DNA from: Strigamia acuminata
Lineage: Eukaryota; Arthropoda; Chilopoda; Geophilomorpha; Linotaeniidae
Direction of reading: 5' to 3'
DNA length: 64,000 nt
Assembly: GCA_949358305.1 (NCBI GenBank)
Contig: OX442314.1
Location: forward strand, 46,384,581 to 46,448,580
Under the pieces are notes generated by a model. The model was not told the DNA's origin. It searched no databases and worked only from the letters and a program-made list of their open reading frames with translations. The position numbers were made by a program, and so were the translations under genes. Of the stretch, positions 20,571 through 30,956 are shown one piece after another; position 1 is the first letter of the stretch, and every line of letters begins with the position of its first letter.

Positions 20571-21000
20571 AATTGCTCATATCTTATGTTATTTTTACCT
20601 TGCTGTTTGTTTATCCACTTTTATTGTAATTATTCCAACAAACATTGAAAAATACAAAAATATAAAATATAAAAAATCAGAAAATATAAAAATTATGAAA
20701 TATAAAAATGACACTTGGAATCAATAAAACTGCATTTGAGTAAAAAGTTCAGTTTTCACATAAAATAAAGTGAAAAGGAATTTTGTTGAGATTAAAAGTA
20801 ACATTTCGTGTTATTATTTAGCAAAATTTAGCTTAATACTGTTAAACACCATGTTGCATGTCCTCAAAACATTGCTCAATTTTACCACTAGAGGGCAAAA
20901 AGTAGCTCCACCTAGCGGCCTGCCGGAGCCTATTGCTGATATCTTAAGCTATTTTTTCTTTGCTGTTTGTTTTTCCACTTTTATTGTAATTATTGCTTCC
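20571..21000. repeat. Direct repeat pair of about 70 bp
   Basis: Positions 20571-20640 and 20931-21000 share TGCTCATATCTTA/TGCTGATATCTTA and TTGCTGTTTGTTT, then CCACTTTTATTGTAATTATT. The sequence between them includes an ATAAAAATATAA-type low-complexity run (20640-20710). Confidence 0.7.
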
Positions 21001-21387
21001 TTGCTGTGTTAATTCTAAGTTTTCTATGCTATTTCTAATTTTCTCATGTACCCATGCTAAGACTAGTTTAAGTCTTTTCATTGCATGCGGTTATATTGGC
21101 ATTTTTATCAGTACCGGTAGTGTAATTTTGTATGATTTGATTTCTCAACTGACTTTTCTCCTCTTAAAAGCAGCCAACTTAAATCATTTTGGCAACATAT
21201 AAGTTTCAACTATATTTACTGAAGTGAATTGTAAAGAAAAAAGCAGAATTTATGTTCCAGACGTAGGAACATGTCAGCTGAACAAATTGAATATTTTGCA
21301 AATCGGATTCATATTTGTGGAACCCTGAATTGTTTGCACATGTTGTAGCATGCTCAGGATTCATAGACACACATATCCCAAGTCACA

Positions 21388-21856
21388 TGATAATTGTGCA
21401 TGCAACTTGGCTAGGCCACACATTGTGAGTATAAATTTTTTTCTTGAAACAGAAATCGCCAAACGGATTGAAACCAATCACAAAATGAAGTAACACATCA
21501 TGTTACAATTGGCAGAGATGTATCCTCTAATTTCTGGAACTTCATCATACCGGCAGAATACAATTTCTTAAATTCCTAAACTTTTTCCAAGTTGATATCC
21601 TTCAAAGTAAGTAAATTTAATCATAAAGCATTATTATAACTCTGTATACATTACTTTTAATTTTTATATAATTTGATGCAGTACAAGCAATTCAACAGTG
21701 CAGTTGTGAGAGCTTGAGCATCGGAGACATACAAGCAATTATCATGTACTCTGTACTACACATTGTAATTGTGCATGAAACTTGGCTATAGGCCACATAA
21801 TGTGAGGATAGATTTTTTCCTTGAAAGAGAAATCACCAAATGCATTGAAACAAAGT
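21388..21856. repeat. Direct repeat pair of about 93 bp
   Basis: 21388-21480 and 21763-21856 share AATTGTGCATG-AACTTGGCTA, GGCCACA-A-TGTGAG and AAATC-CCAAA-G-ATTGAAAC. They are diverged by indels. The flanks differ. Confidence 0.7.
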
Positions 21857-21959
21857 TCGTGTCATGGTAAGGATTTAACAGAAATTAAAGTGTCATATAT
21901 AAATACTCTAACATTGTATAAAACACCAAAATACAGGTAATAGTAAGACATGTTAATGC

Positions 21960-22190
21960 CACATTCATGGAGGAATGCAGGCTTACAATACAGTAACGTA
22001 AATGCCACATTCATAAAGGAATAAAATGAAATAAATACAAGGAATGGTTCAAAAATAAAAATAAACGCAGTAAATAATGTGCAAATGACCAGAGCTCTCT
22101 TCTGGTTCCACTGAGACGTGTTAAGTCATCAGTTTATCCAGGGGTGACCACGTGGAGGTAGAGAGTTGGATTTTACACCCCCTTAGCAAT
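21960..22190. repeat. Interspersed repeat copy (partner of 4086-4325)
   Basis: It ends with the conserved GAGTTGGATTTTACACCCCC block and contains ACCAGAGCTCT and GTCATCAGTTT-TCCAGGGGTG. Direct orientation relative to the copy at 4.1-4.3 kb. Length and lack of ORF fit a SINE-like or MITE-like repeat. I see no tRNA promoter boxes. Confidence 0.6.
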
Positions 22191-22809
22191 TCGAATATCA
22201 ATAATTTAAAAAAAATGTTTATGAACGTGAAAACTACCAATTTAAATTTAAACGTACATAAACTGTTGAAATCAGATTTTAATAGGAAAATTCCTTTTTA
22301 AAAGTAAGGTTAAAATACCAAAAATTAAAACATTTCTTTCAAAACGATATTCCTAAGATTTTTTTACCATTTTTTTTAATTAACTAATTTCAACGTGTGA
22401 AAACTATTTGTAAAAAATCTATTTTTGACATATATTATATAATTAAAAAAATTAAGCTTTTCAGTCTATTTTACGGACATTTTCGACTCGCTTCGTTCCA
22501 CCAGCTAGTTAACTCAGTATAAGTCACACCGAAATGGGAAAAAGTGAACAGCTTCTCGAGATTTTGGAGTTATGAAAAATGGCGCGTGCCTTTGTTCTGG
22601 AATAATCAAAATCGTTACTTTTTGTCCTTTTTTCATTTAAAGATTTCAAACTTCAAATACTTACCAAATTTCCGTCGAATAGTTTAAGTTAAATTAAATT
22701 AGTGGTTGACTGATTGAACCTTTTGTGAAATAAAGACGAATTCATAAAACCATATATAAAAACTACTCGAGACGATACTTCCTTCCATCCTCAGGTTCAA
22801 AGTGGTTAT
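22191..22809. other. AT-rich interval
   Basis: No gene or repeat relation seen. Confidence 0.35.
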
Positions 22810-22945
22810 GGATACGGGGCTCAACCACAGATTATACAGATGGCCAGGTCTAGGCAATCCCTATGTTATTTGTGAAACGTGGTCACATGACCAGCGGCAG
22901 TGGCGCCCTCAGACGACTGGTAAGAATCAACTCAAGGTCAACATC
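22810..22945. repeat. Interspersed repeat copy (partner of 3805-3950, inverted)
   Basis: The GGGGCTCAACCACAGATTAT block, AGATGGCCAGG and GAATCAACTCAAGG-type segments match the reverse complement of 3805-3950. Confidence 0.6.
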
Positions 22946-22971
22946 ACGGAAGCCACAAACACTGTATTTTG

Positions 22972-23255
22972 TTTCAAAATCAGTCACAAAATGAAAGGTA
23001 TTTTAAATTGAAATTAAATGTTTATTTAAAAAATGTTACATGTTTGAAGCCTTTAGTAACTTTCTGTTTTTTATAGGTAAAGATAAAATTTTTTGATTTT
23101 TAAATTTTACAAACACTAGTTTTTTTCAAATTCAGTCACAATATGTAAGGTAAATTAAATTGAAATTAAATGTTTATTAAAAAAATGTTACATGTTTGAA
23201 ACTTTTAGTAACTTTCTGTTTTTTCTAGGTAAAGATAAAATTTTTTGATTTTGAA
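22972..23255. repeat. Tandem duplication of the transposase 3' end, period about 148 bp
   Basis: 22972-23105 repeats 23119-23255, including the codons for the last dozen residues of the transposase and its stop. The outer copy would read the same tail with an Arg-to-Ile and a Val-to-Ala change. Confidence 0.8.
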
Positions 23256-25836
23256 GTTTCAGTTCATGATGAATTTTTATTTTCATGAATAGATGAATAA
23301 TGAAGGATGCAACTTTTTCATCATTACAAGTTGATGGAAATTTTGTTCCTTCAGAATTTGTCATTACCATGTTTACTAATTTATGTTTTATATTGCTTTC
23401 TGCAATAACTTTATCAAAATTGACATTGAATGTCACTTCACATAATTTGACATAGTCTAAAAATGATTGTGTTGCCACCTTTAAATTATGGAAATCAGTG
23501 TCAGATTTATAAGCTTTGAAAAACATGAATAGCTGCGTATTTGATGTAAGAGTATCAGTTTTGTGTAGTAAACTATTACAGCAAACATCACATTCATGCC
23601 ATGAAAATAAGCGTTTTAAAAGAAATCCTGCAATGTAATGCAAGATATTTTCATGTGCAATGTCCAAAGTAAAATCTGCAGCCGATCCTAATTCATTGTT
23701 TGATGGTAAGGCGTTTGGAGTTTTAATTGGTAAACTGCTCCGTGCCGTGGATAATTTGTCAATTTGGCAGAGAAGATGAGCGGAGTCAACTTCACAATTT
23801 GAACTTTTATTTGGCTTCAACAAAGCATTTAATCCTGCTTGTTTGAACAATGGTTCAAATTGCGCTGTTGTTGGATTATCGTTGCATCCGCCCTTACGCC
23901 TAATAACACCAAAAAAATTTTCTACTCCATCTTGATTAAGACGACGAGTGTAGAGTGATGATAAACTTGGTGCCAATTCTTCCCACAAGCCCAGTAAAGC
24001 AGAAATGGAAACGATCCAACCATCAAAGCAATTACATCTTACTACTTTGTCCGAATTCTTTTTATACACTGTAATGGTTTGAAGCCATAACAGAGTGTTT
24101 TTTAAAAATGTGATTTGATCCGTTTCATTTTTTAAAGACTGTCCCATTTGCTTGTTTTCAGTGCTAGTACTGCTATTGAAAATGTCAAACAGTTTGTCAA
24201 ACATTTCTAAAAATTGAGCTGTGTGGGTAAAATTTGCATCCAGTTTACCCAATGTGACATATGTCATCATTGCAGATGACACAGTGTGGCTAATTACTTG
24301 AGCTGCTGGTTTGACTTTCATTTTATAAAATGGTGGTGGCTCGATATGTTTCTGAGTTAACTTTGGTGCCATTTGCACAGGTAAACTCTGATCATATGCA
24401 AAAAAGGACTTCAAATGGTCCCACGATGCTGTCTTATTTCCATCAAAAAATATATTATTTGCTGACAATACATTTCGTACATTTTTTAATAGATGTGGAG
24501 CATCATAAAAACAGAAAATGTTCTTATTGTTGTGTGTGAAATAAGGCTTTGCAGGGGAGACTTTAAGCTGTGTTTTAAATAATTGCATATTGTTTGCCCC
24601 TTGATCGCAAACAATTGCTCTAATAGCGAGACCAATTGACTTGGTTGCGTCAATGCATTCGAAAATTAAAGATGCTAACCGGTCACTTGATGCACCTTGA
24701 CACGTGAACATGTACGCAATAGCTTGTTTCCATGGAGACTTTATACCCTTGACCATAAAAACCAGTGCATGAGTAGCAAGGCTGTTCTCATCATTGGACT
24801 CAGTTCCATAATTTTCAAAACCGTCAACTTTGTCTTTTCTGCTGTTGTAGGTTAAATTTAATTTAAGTGACATTTCATCAAAGCTGAGTATGCAAATTTT
24901 ATCTTCATCCGACATTGTTTCCAGCTTCTTTTCCAAAACTTGTAGAAAGTTATTGCTTACTCCAGGTAAAATTTCTAAACCTTGGACTGAAGCATGCAAA
25001 GTACTTATACTAGGAAAAATAAAAATAGATGACAGAAACTTATATGTTTGAGGGCTTTGATAGTATATGGAAAGTGAGAGTGATTTGTAGTTTTTATCAT
25101 ATCTTCTACCCAAAGTTTTAGTCTTAGCCATCCGTATTTGAGTTGCAATAAAATTTAAACAACTGCCATCAAGGTGACACTTTAAACTTTCAATAATGCC
25201 ATCCACGGATGGAGTTTGTTCAATCTGCTTTTTAACTTTTCTACCTCGCTTCTTCAAAAGGCGATTGAATTTTTGTCTCCAAAATGAGGCTGCCTTTTGA
25301 GCAGTATCTAATCTACTTCTCAATTTCTTAATTATTTCAATATTTGTTCTTCTAGCCCTTCTCTTATCTTTTAAAACTGGAAGAACAGTTTCTTCACAGC
25401 TCAAGGAATCTGTTATTATTTCTGTGTCTTCAATTTGAACACTTGTTTCAGAAACAGTAACCTTTCTGCTTTTCGATGTGAGAGGCGTACTGCTTGGAAG
25501 TTGTCTTTTAGCAGCTCGTTTGCTTCTTTCTGAATTACTATCTATTGCTTTAGGTGGATTTTTAATTTGGAAAATAGTTGGAACTGCATTATGAACTAAT
25601 GAGTTTTTCTCTTGTATATTCATAAACTGACTGTCTTCAAAATGCTTAGAGCAAAGGCGACAATTATTATATAAATAATCAGAATCCATTTTCGTCAAAT
25701 CATCCCTTCTTGAATTTATCACCCATTGTTTGCATCTGTCCTTATTCTTCGGAAAGCGAAATAAGGAAAGTTTACAATTGCCACTATTGTTATTACAACC
25801 ATGCGCTCCACAATGAGCTCCGTATGATACTCGCAT
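23188..25836 (-). CDS. THAP-domain P-element-type transposase (THAP9-like)
   Basis: 882 aa, close to the length of vertebrate THAP9. Residues about 1-95 are a C2CH THAP zinc domain (CGAHGC, then CRLCSKHF, with the AVPTIF box). This domain would bind the transposon ends. A basic and coiled region follows (165-205). The P-element RNase H-like core has acidic candidates in SFDEMSLK, CDQGANN and FCFYDAPHLLKNVRN, and a late Glu in DGVENFFGVIRRKGG. The ORF is uninterrupted and has no intron, which favours a mobile or recently mobile P element over a host gene. Terminal inverted repeats could not be identified. Tandem repeats lie directly upstream and the 3' end is duplicated downstream. Confidence 0.9.
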   Translation of the reverse strand: MRVSYGAHCGAHGCNNNSGNCKLSLFRFPKNKDRCKQWVINSRRDDLTKMDSDYLYNNCRLCSKHFEDSQFMNIQEKNSLVHNAVPTIFQIKNPPKAIDSNSERSKRAAKRQLPSSTPLTSKSRKVTVSETSVQIEDTEIITDSLSCEETVLPVLKDKRRARRTNIEIIKKLRSRLDTAQKAASFWRQKFNRLLKKRGRKVKKQIEQTPSVDGIIESLKCHLDGSCLNFIATQIRMAKTKTLGRRYDKNYKSLSLSIYYQSPQTYKFLSSIFIFPSISTLHASVQGLEILPGVSNNFLQVLEKKLETMSDEDKICILSFDEMSLKLNLTYNSRKDKVDGFENYGTESNDENSLATHALVFMVKGIKSPWKQAIAYMFTCQGASSDRLASLIFECIDATKSIGLAIRAIVCDQGANNMQLFKTQLKVSPAKPYFTHNNKNIFCFYDAPHLLKNVRNVLSANNIFFDGNKTASWDHLKSFFAYDQSLPVQMAPKLTQKHIEPPPFYKMKVKPAAQVISHTVSSAMMTYVTLGKLDANFTHTAQFLEMFDKLFDIFNSSTSTENKQMGQSLKNETDQITFLKNTLLWLQTITVYKKNSDKVVRCNCFDGWIVSISALLGLWEELAPSLSSLYTRRLNQDGVENFFGVIRRKGGCNDNPTTAQFEPLFKQAGLNALLKPNKSSNCEVDSAHLLCQIDKLSTARSSLPIKTPNALPSNNELGSAADFTLDIAHENILHYIAGFLLKRLFSWHECDVCCNSLLHKTDTLTSNTQLFMFFKAYKSDTDFHNLKVATQSFLDYVKLCEVTFNVNFDKVIAESNIKHKLVNMVMTNSEGTKFPSTCNDEKVASFIIHLFMKIKIHHELKLQNQKILSLPRKNRKLLKVSNM

Positions 25837-25850
25837 TGTAGGTGTAATAT

Positions 25851-26150
25851 AAATTCAAATGAAAAATATCAAACCAAATTCCAATGAAATGGAATTATTC
25901 GAAACCAAATATAAATTCAAATGAAAAATATCAAACCAAATTCCAATGAAATGGAATTATTCGAAACCAAACAGAAATTCAAATGAAAAATATCAAACCA
26001 AAATCTAATCAAATGGAATTATTCGAAGCCAAATTGAACTTAACAAAATGGGCTAATAATCGAACCAAATGACCAAATTCTAATCAAATGGAATTATTCG
26101 AAGCCAAATTGAACTTAACAAAATGGGCTAATAATCGAACCAGATGACTA
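25851..26150. repeat. Tandem repeats upstream of the transposase
   Basis: A 62-bp unit starts at 25851, 25913 and 25975 (AAATTCAAATGAAAAATATC, then GGAATTATTCGAAACCAAA). The third copy grades into a roughly 75-bp unit present twice (CTAATCAAATGGAATTATTC, then GAACTTAACAAAATGGGC). The shared core AAATGGAATTATTCGAA occurs five times. The position fits subterminal transposase-binding repeats. Confidence 0.85.
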
Positions 26151-26570
26151 AAATCGAATATATGAAAAATGTCCAACACCAAATGGAAAATTTTCAGTGT
26201 GACAGACTGACTGATTGTGCTGAATGCTCAGTGCAGACTAAATATGCTTTATTGCAAAGGGCCTTATATACCATGTGGGCACACTGTGCATGTGGGGTAA
26301 ATAAAGGGATTTGGGTCACAAGAATTGACAGGTAAGTGCAATATCCTTATTGCACCTGTATTAATTTTCTCCTCTTCTAAAGATGAAAAGAATTTCCTCA
26401 TTCCAACAAAAATAGCAAACCAAATGGGTTTGCTCAAATCAAATGAAATAATTCGAAAAAACCTTATCTTTTAGTTTTTATTTCTTTGGTAATCAGTTTT
26501 TATGAGTTTGAAACTGCTTTGTTGCGAAATATTTAAATAGGGGGCGTGTCATCTAGCGCAAAAATATATT
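26151..26570. other. Probable promoter side of the P-like element
   Basis: Non-coding. AAATCAAATGAAATAATTCGAA at 26435-26456 echoes the upstream tandem core, so the element may extend at least to about 26460. No clear terminal repeat is seen. Confidence 0.35.
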
Positions 26571-26641
26571 CCGCAAATCGATTTACCGCAAATCGATTTA
26601 CCGCGAATTGATTTACCGCGAATCAGAAATACCGCGACCGG
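26571..26641. mobile_element. Left subterminal array of the element split by Mag
   Basis: Four imperfect units of about 15-17 bp (CCGCAAATCGATTTA, then ACCGCGAATTGATTT) end in ACCGG, the Mag target duplication. It is inverted relative to the array at 3430-3581 and 58732-58883. Confidence 0.55.
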
Positions 26642-26818
26642 TGGAGTGTCCTACTCCATAGGTCATCTTGACCAATCATAATGTTTCGGCGCTTTTAAGA
26701 GCAGCGCCACCTATCTGTTAAAATTTGAATAAACACTCTGTTAACTTTACTATGGCCGACATGTTGTACTTCTTGACCACAAACACAATCTTCAATCATC
26801 AAGCATAAATACACAACA
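26642..26818 (+). repeat. 5' LTR of Mag
   Basis: Starts TGGAGTGTCC, ends ACACAACA. It is the only 5' LTR of this family in the window. Confidence 0.93.
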
Positions 26819-26820
26819 AT

Positions 26821-26834
26821 TGGCGACGAGGAGG
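26821..26834 (+). other. Primer binding site of Mag (tRNA-Ser-GCU type)
   Basis: TGGCGACGAGGAGG starts two bases after the LTR. The first 12 bases complement the 3' end of animal tRNA-Ser(GCU) as I recall it (CCTCGTCG plus CCA). Mag-clade elements commonly use this site. Confidence 0.65.
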
Positions 26835-27022
26835 ATCGCAATCGACGACCCACAACCAGATGCTGCTTCGTATCTACTTTTTGTGAGTTTTTTGTGACTT
26901 TTGATGAACTTTTTGGCTGTTTTTGACCGTCGCTGACCACGCCGTCCCCGAAGTAGGCCTAGTCGTTCTGTGCTTCGAATTTTCGTGTTTCTCGTGTCAT
27001 ATTCCGTCTCCTTGCCATCAAG

Positions 27023-27247
27023 ATGTCGACGTTGAAAGGTACACTTCGCGAATACGATTGCAGTGATGATTGGGAACTTTATTGTTTGCGTATGGCGAGT
27101 ATTTTCGCCTGCAACAAGATTGTTGACGATTTGGAGCAGGTTCACACGCTGCTCGCGTACGTGGGCATGCCGACGTTGAAGTTATTGGTGTCGCTTACAG
27201 CACCCAAGAAGCCGGCCGAATTCAAGTACGACGAATTAGTGGCGCTC
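27023..27247 (+). pseudogene. Mag gag-pol, 5' fragment (75 codons)
   Basis: The authentic ATG of the Mag polyprotein (MSTLKGTLREYDCSDDW) and the first part of the capsid-like region lie here. After VAL the frame runs into the Gypsy-B LTR and stops within 12 codons. The next Mag codon is at 53901. Confidence 0.88.
27095..27247. repeat. 153-bp Mag segment duplicated on both sides of Gypsy-B (left copy)
   Basis: This segment recurs at 53748-53900, identical as far as I can read. It sits exactly against the left Gypsy-B LTR. On the right side four bases (ACAA) intervene between LTR and duplicate. Confidence 0.92.
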
Positions 27248-28219
27248 TGCTGCGATCCGGGTTTTTATCCGCTTAATTTCTAATAAATTAAGCAGAAACC
27301 GCAGGTGAATGCTAAAATAGACTTACAATCAGCGGCCTTAAACTTGTCTAGGGTTAAGTTTATTAAGTAGGAAAATAAAGACACAATTTTTATGATAAAA
27401 ATCACACAAATTCTTTATTAAGTTAAATACAATGAAATATAAAATATATTGACTAGTTGAAATAGGAAGAGCGACAAGTCGCGTAACAATTTGAGCGGAA
27501 AACAATGGAAGGGCTTGCAACGACTGTTGCAAGCTACAAAGCGCTAAAATGGCGCTTAAACAACACACAGTTGTTAGGCGAAGGCAAATGTCTTCGTTTG
27601 CTGAACTCACGAACGATGGTCGAAGACGATGGTTCTCGTGGGCTCCTTCTACGGCTCGTGCGACGGCTCGACGGCGGTGGTTGACGGCTGTAGGCGTCCG
27701 GCTCTCGTACGATGGCGGTGGCTGTCGTTCGCGCGGCAGCGACGGCGATGGTTCACGATCGTCGGGAAACTTCTCTTCTCGTTTGCTGGAATTAGCTTCG
27801 GCTAATTCAAGCAGGATAGCTGGCTTTGTGCTTTGGGTGGCACAAAGATAGCAGGTGAAACTGAGTTACAACGGTCCTCTATCAATACGTATTGTCGGAG
27901 CAGATATCGCAGTGATGTTGAGGTTGTTGTTGTATTTTTCAGAGTCCCGATTTGAGCCAAGGCGCGAGCCCAGCACGCTTCAATATTGCGCAGAAAACCT
28001 GCGCACTTAGCTCAAATGGGTGCAACTAGTGGTTATTACACCATATTGCACCATAACGGCTAATAACCGTTTTCACCCCGGACAACCTGGGGTGATATGT
28101 GCCTAGAGAGGATTTCTCCCCTCGGTCACATGATCTGACTTGGCGTGTGCCACAGTCAAATTAATTAGAAGACAATTAATTTTATCTTCTAAGTTGGTGA
28201 ATATTTTGAGATCACCACA
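27248..28219 (-). repeat. 3' LTR of Gypsy-B
   Basis: Plus-strand ends TGCTGCGATCC and GATCACCACA. It contains a perfect hairpin (GCTTGCAAC, loop GACT, GTTGCAAGC, 27513-27534) and several palindromes between 27950 and 28110. A 100-codon frame on the plus strand (27549-27851) runs antisense and recurs in the related LTR at 18 kb. I regard it as a by-product of base composition. Confidence 0.93.
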
Positions 28220-28232
28220 CATCCCCCCATTT
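28220..28232 (-). other. Polypurine tract of Gypsy-B
   Basis: The minus strand reads AAATGGGGGGATG directly before the 3' LTR. It would prime plus-strand DNA synthesis. Confidence 0.75.
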
Positions 28233-28271
28233 AAGACGAATCTTACATGGAGAGAAAATGAACGAACCAAT

Positions 28272-30918
28272 TTATGATTCGTCCATGTTCTGAGTTCGCT
28301 CAGGCGTCAACGGGCGCATCATGTCCGTGGCGTCGTCCCTCGGATTTGACCGCTCGTTAACCGTACACAGGTCGCGACCTGCGTTTGGTCCGGAGACCAT
28401 TCCAGGGTTGACATGAAGCCAAACCTGGATGATTCTTGCCGAGTTCGCTCGGTTGAAAAATCCCAGCGCCGCAAACTCTATTGGATCCTCTGGCGCTAAT
28501 CGTGCTCTCAGGAGTCGATCATGGAGCACCGATGGTGGGCTTAACACCCGAATGTGGTCTTCGAGCCACATAAACACCTGCCTCGACAACTTGTGGTTGT
28601 TGCTAAGCAGAGTTCGCGTATCCGGCGTCAAATAGAAGTGCGGATACAGGCGCATCAGGGTCTTGAAAGCCGACTCCTTCTTCAGCGGCTTGACCTTCGT
28701 CTCCGGCTTGGCTTGCGGCGGCGGCGGTGGACGTGAGTCTTCCGCCGTGGCATCGTCGAAATGGCTCGGCGAGCCCAAGAAAACCAACGCGGGTGCGGAG
28801 GTTGACGAGGGTGTGACGCCTCGTCCCTGCGCTCGACCAACTCCGGTGAGCTTACGGGGTTCGACTGCCCGTTGAACTCCGGCTGGAGTTTGAGAACTTC
28901 CGGCGTTCTCCGGCCAAAACGAACATCCAGCGCCCTCTTGGGCCGACTGGAAAACAGCCAGTGACGCAGCTGCTGTGGCGCTTGTAACTGGAAGCGGTGG
29001 TCTTCCGGCTATTCGCGCCGTGGCCTTCGCAAAGGACCACTCGGTTCGCAACCGAACGGCGGCCTCTTCTTCGGTCTCACCGTTTGCTACGACTTGCTTT
29101 ATTAGCTCGGCTAAGATCGTAGGCGGGTCGAGCCTGAGGTGGTACCACAGCTCGACTTTCTTCTCCGACAGGCCCATCGGCGCGGTCCAAAGGTACGTAA
29201 TGGCCGCTAACGCCTGTCCTGGCGAAGGAAGAACACCAGGGTACAACACCCTAGTCATCCCCGGAATTAGCTGACGCTGAAAATCCATCAGACGGGGATC
29301 ATCAATGGTATTGATGTCGGAGAGCTCTAGCCTTTCAGCTAGTCTCTGCCAGTCCTTCTGCGACTCGGCGATCTGGGCGCTTTGGTATGCGTCCAGCTTC
29401 TGGAGCACTTCCTGCTGCGCTCTAATGGGTTGCTGCTCGTAGCAGGTCCATTGTGGGCCGAATGACTCACTAAAAAATGGCCGGAGTTGCAGGTTGCTAA
29501 CTCCAGCCGGCAAGCGGGAAACATATCCATGTTCGGGCAAGCGGCTAGCGTGTCCAGGTACTGGCACGCTACAGTCGGGAGAGATATCACCGACTACACG
29601 TCTCATGGCGTATGGAGTAGCCGGGTTGTCCACTTTGAACGTGGAGGCGGTTCGGCTACTTCGGGCGGACTGGATTGTGGAGTCCGATTCGAAGCTCAGC
29701 GAGGACGACGAGCCAAACGTTTCTGGTGTCCGTCCTCGTCGCGACTGCGGGCGTGATGGCGGTGCTTCAGTCGAGTATGGGCGCGATCGCCTCTGTCGCT
29801 CTTCTCGATCGCGGCTCGATTCGCGGAACATTGGTCGGATTGGAACCGGCGGAGGGAGTTGCCCCACCCTCAAATCCTCGTCTTGCGGCGGAGGATTGAT
29901 GGCCGCTGGGGCCGGAATTTCATCTTCTTGATAAAAAGAGAGAGCGCAGCGCGCTTGCTCCTCTGCCTCCTGTTCTTGAGCCAGTTGTCGATTTTCGTCG
30001 ACGCGAAGCTGCACTGCGGCAGCTCGGAGTGCTTTCGACGGGAAGAATCCCGGAAAATCGTTGAAACACCCTGCGAGCGCCAATTGATGGAGCTCGGTTT
30101 GTGTGACGGGAAATTGCGGGTTCCCGTCACGAACGGACTTGCGGTACCGTCGCACGACTTCGCGTTGGGTCGTTTTGAGGTTCTTCCTCAATTGGGTGAG
30201 AGCACCGTAATTAATTCCGGTACTCTTTAGCGCTCTTCTGCGCTCGTGACGCTCTCGTGGCGTCACTGGCCACTGGTTGTGCAGCAACTCTGCTGCAAGC
30301 GGTCCTGGGGGGCTCTCGTCGAGCGTCCACTCGATTTCGTCGACACCGTCCACGTGAAGGCGCTCGATGAATCGACCTCTTGCTCCGAATCCTTGCAGAG
30401 CCGATCTGCTGAAGTCGTGGCGCAGCTTCCACCACGTGTTGTTCGCCGTCTTCAGGCGTCTAATTTTTTCGGGCAACGCCGCTCGAAAAATCAGCGGGTG
30501 CTGAGTCGGCACATGGTCGGGAAGCGCGAACGGCGTTTCTCGATCTCTCTCGATCTATATTCGAAAAAAATAAATAAATAAATTAGTTTATTTAAAAATA
30601 AACAAATAATTTCTTATTTGAAATATTTTTTTTAAGCTTAGCGCTTGTGGCCGTGAGCCACTAAGGGATGTTGGTTGTCATGGCAACTCCCTTCGCACAT
30701 GCTGGAAGCACGTGACTTTTATAGCCGCCATTTTTATTTTTTAGCGGCTTGTGTTTGAAGTCAGAAAAAGTGAAATTACTCAATTTTTCTGACTGAAACA
30801 CCAAGTGAAAATTATTTTAATAATTTACCCTCTGTTGTAACGATAATTGCACATCGTTACCGGCTCCTTCCATCGGCGTTTCTTCGTCCGCATGGAGGTT
30901 GACTTCGTCGTCTGCCAT
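28272..30918 (-). CDS. Gypsy-B ORF3, two coding exons, unknown function (not env-like)
   Basis: The 746-codon ORF (30512-28272) has no ATG at its start; its first displayed codon is GTG. The same frame is open back to 30554, exactly at a 3' splice site (T-rich tract then ATATAG). A 90-nt exon at 30918-30829 has an ATG in good context, stays open for 30 codons and ends at a GTAAAT donor in the matching phase. The joined product would be 790 aa. I see no signal peptide, transmembrane helix, furin site or heptad fusion region, so it does not look like an envelope. It has an Arg/Ser/Pro-rich middle (residues about 235-330) and a Pro-rich linker around 640. Folded-looking flanks lie at about 1-220 and 370-540. 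GC content is about 65 % in sampled lines against about 42 % in pol. Confidence 0.75.
30555..30828 (-). other. Intron inside Gypsy-B ORF3
   Basis: Donor GTAAATTA at 30828, acceptor ATATAG at 30555-30556, length 274 bp, phase 0. Confidence 0.7.
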
Positions 30919-30956
30919 TCGTTTTCTTTTTCGCGTCGAAAAAGAAATTCTTTCGG

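Noticed and set aside
27549-27851. 100-codon plus-strand frame in the Gypsy-B LTR, recurring in the 18 kb LTR
   Set aside because: Antisense to the element, and its last part is not conserved in the related LTR. No motif. Probably a result of CG-rich composition.
28429-30581. Several plus-strand frames of 60-145 codons opposite Gypsy-B ORF3
   Set aside because: GC-rich coding sequence produces long antisense frames. No start context or domain.
28272-30918. Gypsy-B ORF3 as an envelope gene
   Set aside because: No signal peptide, membrane anchor, furin-type site or paired Cys motifs. The position is env-like but the content is not.
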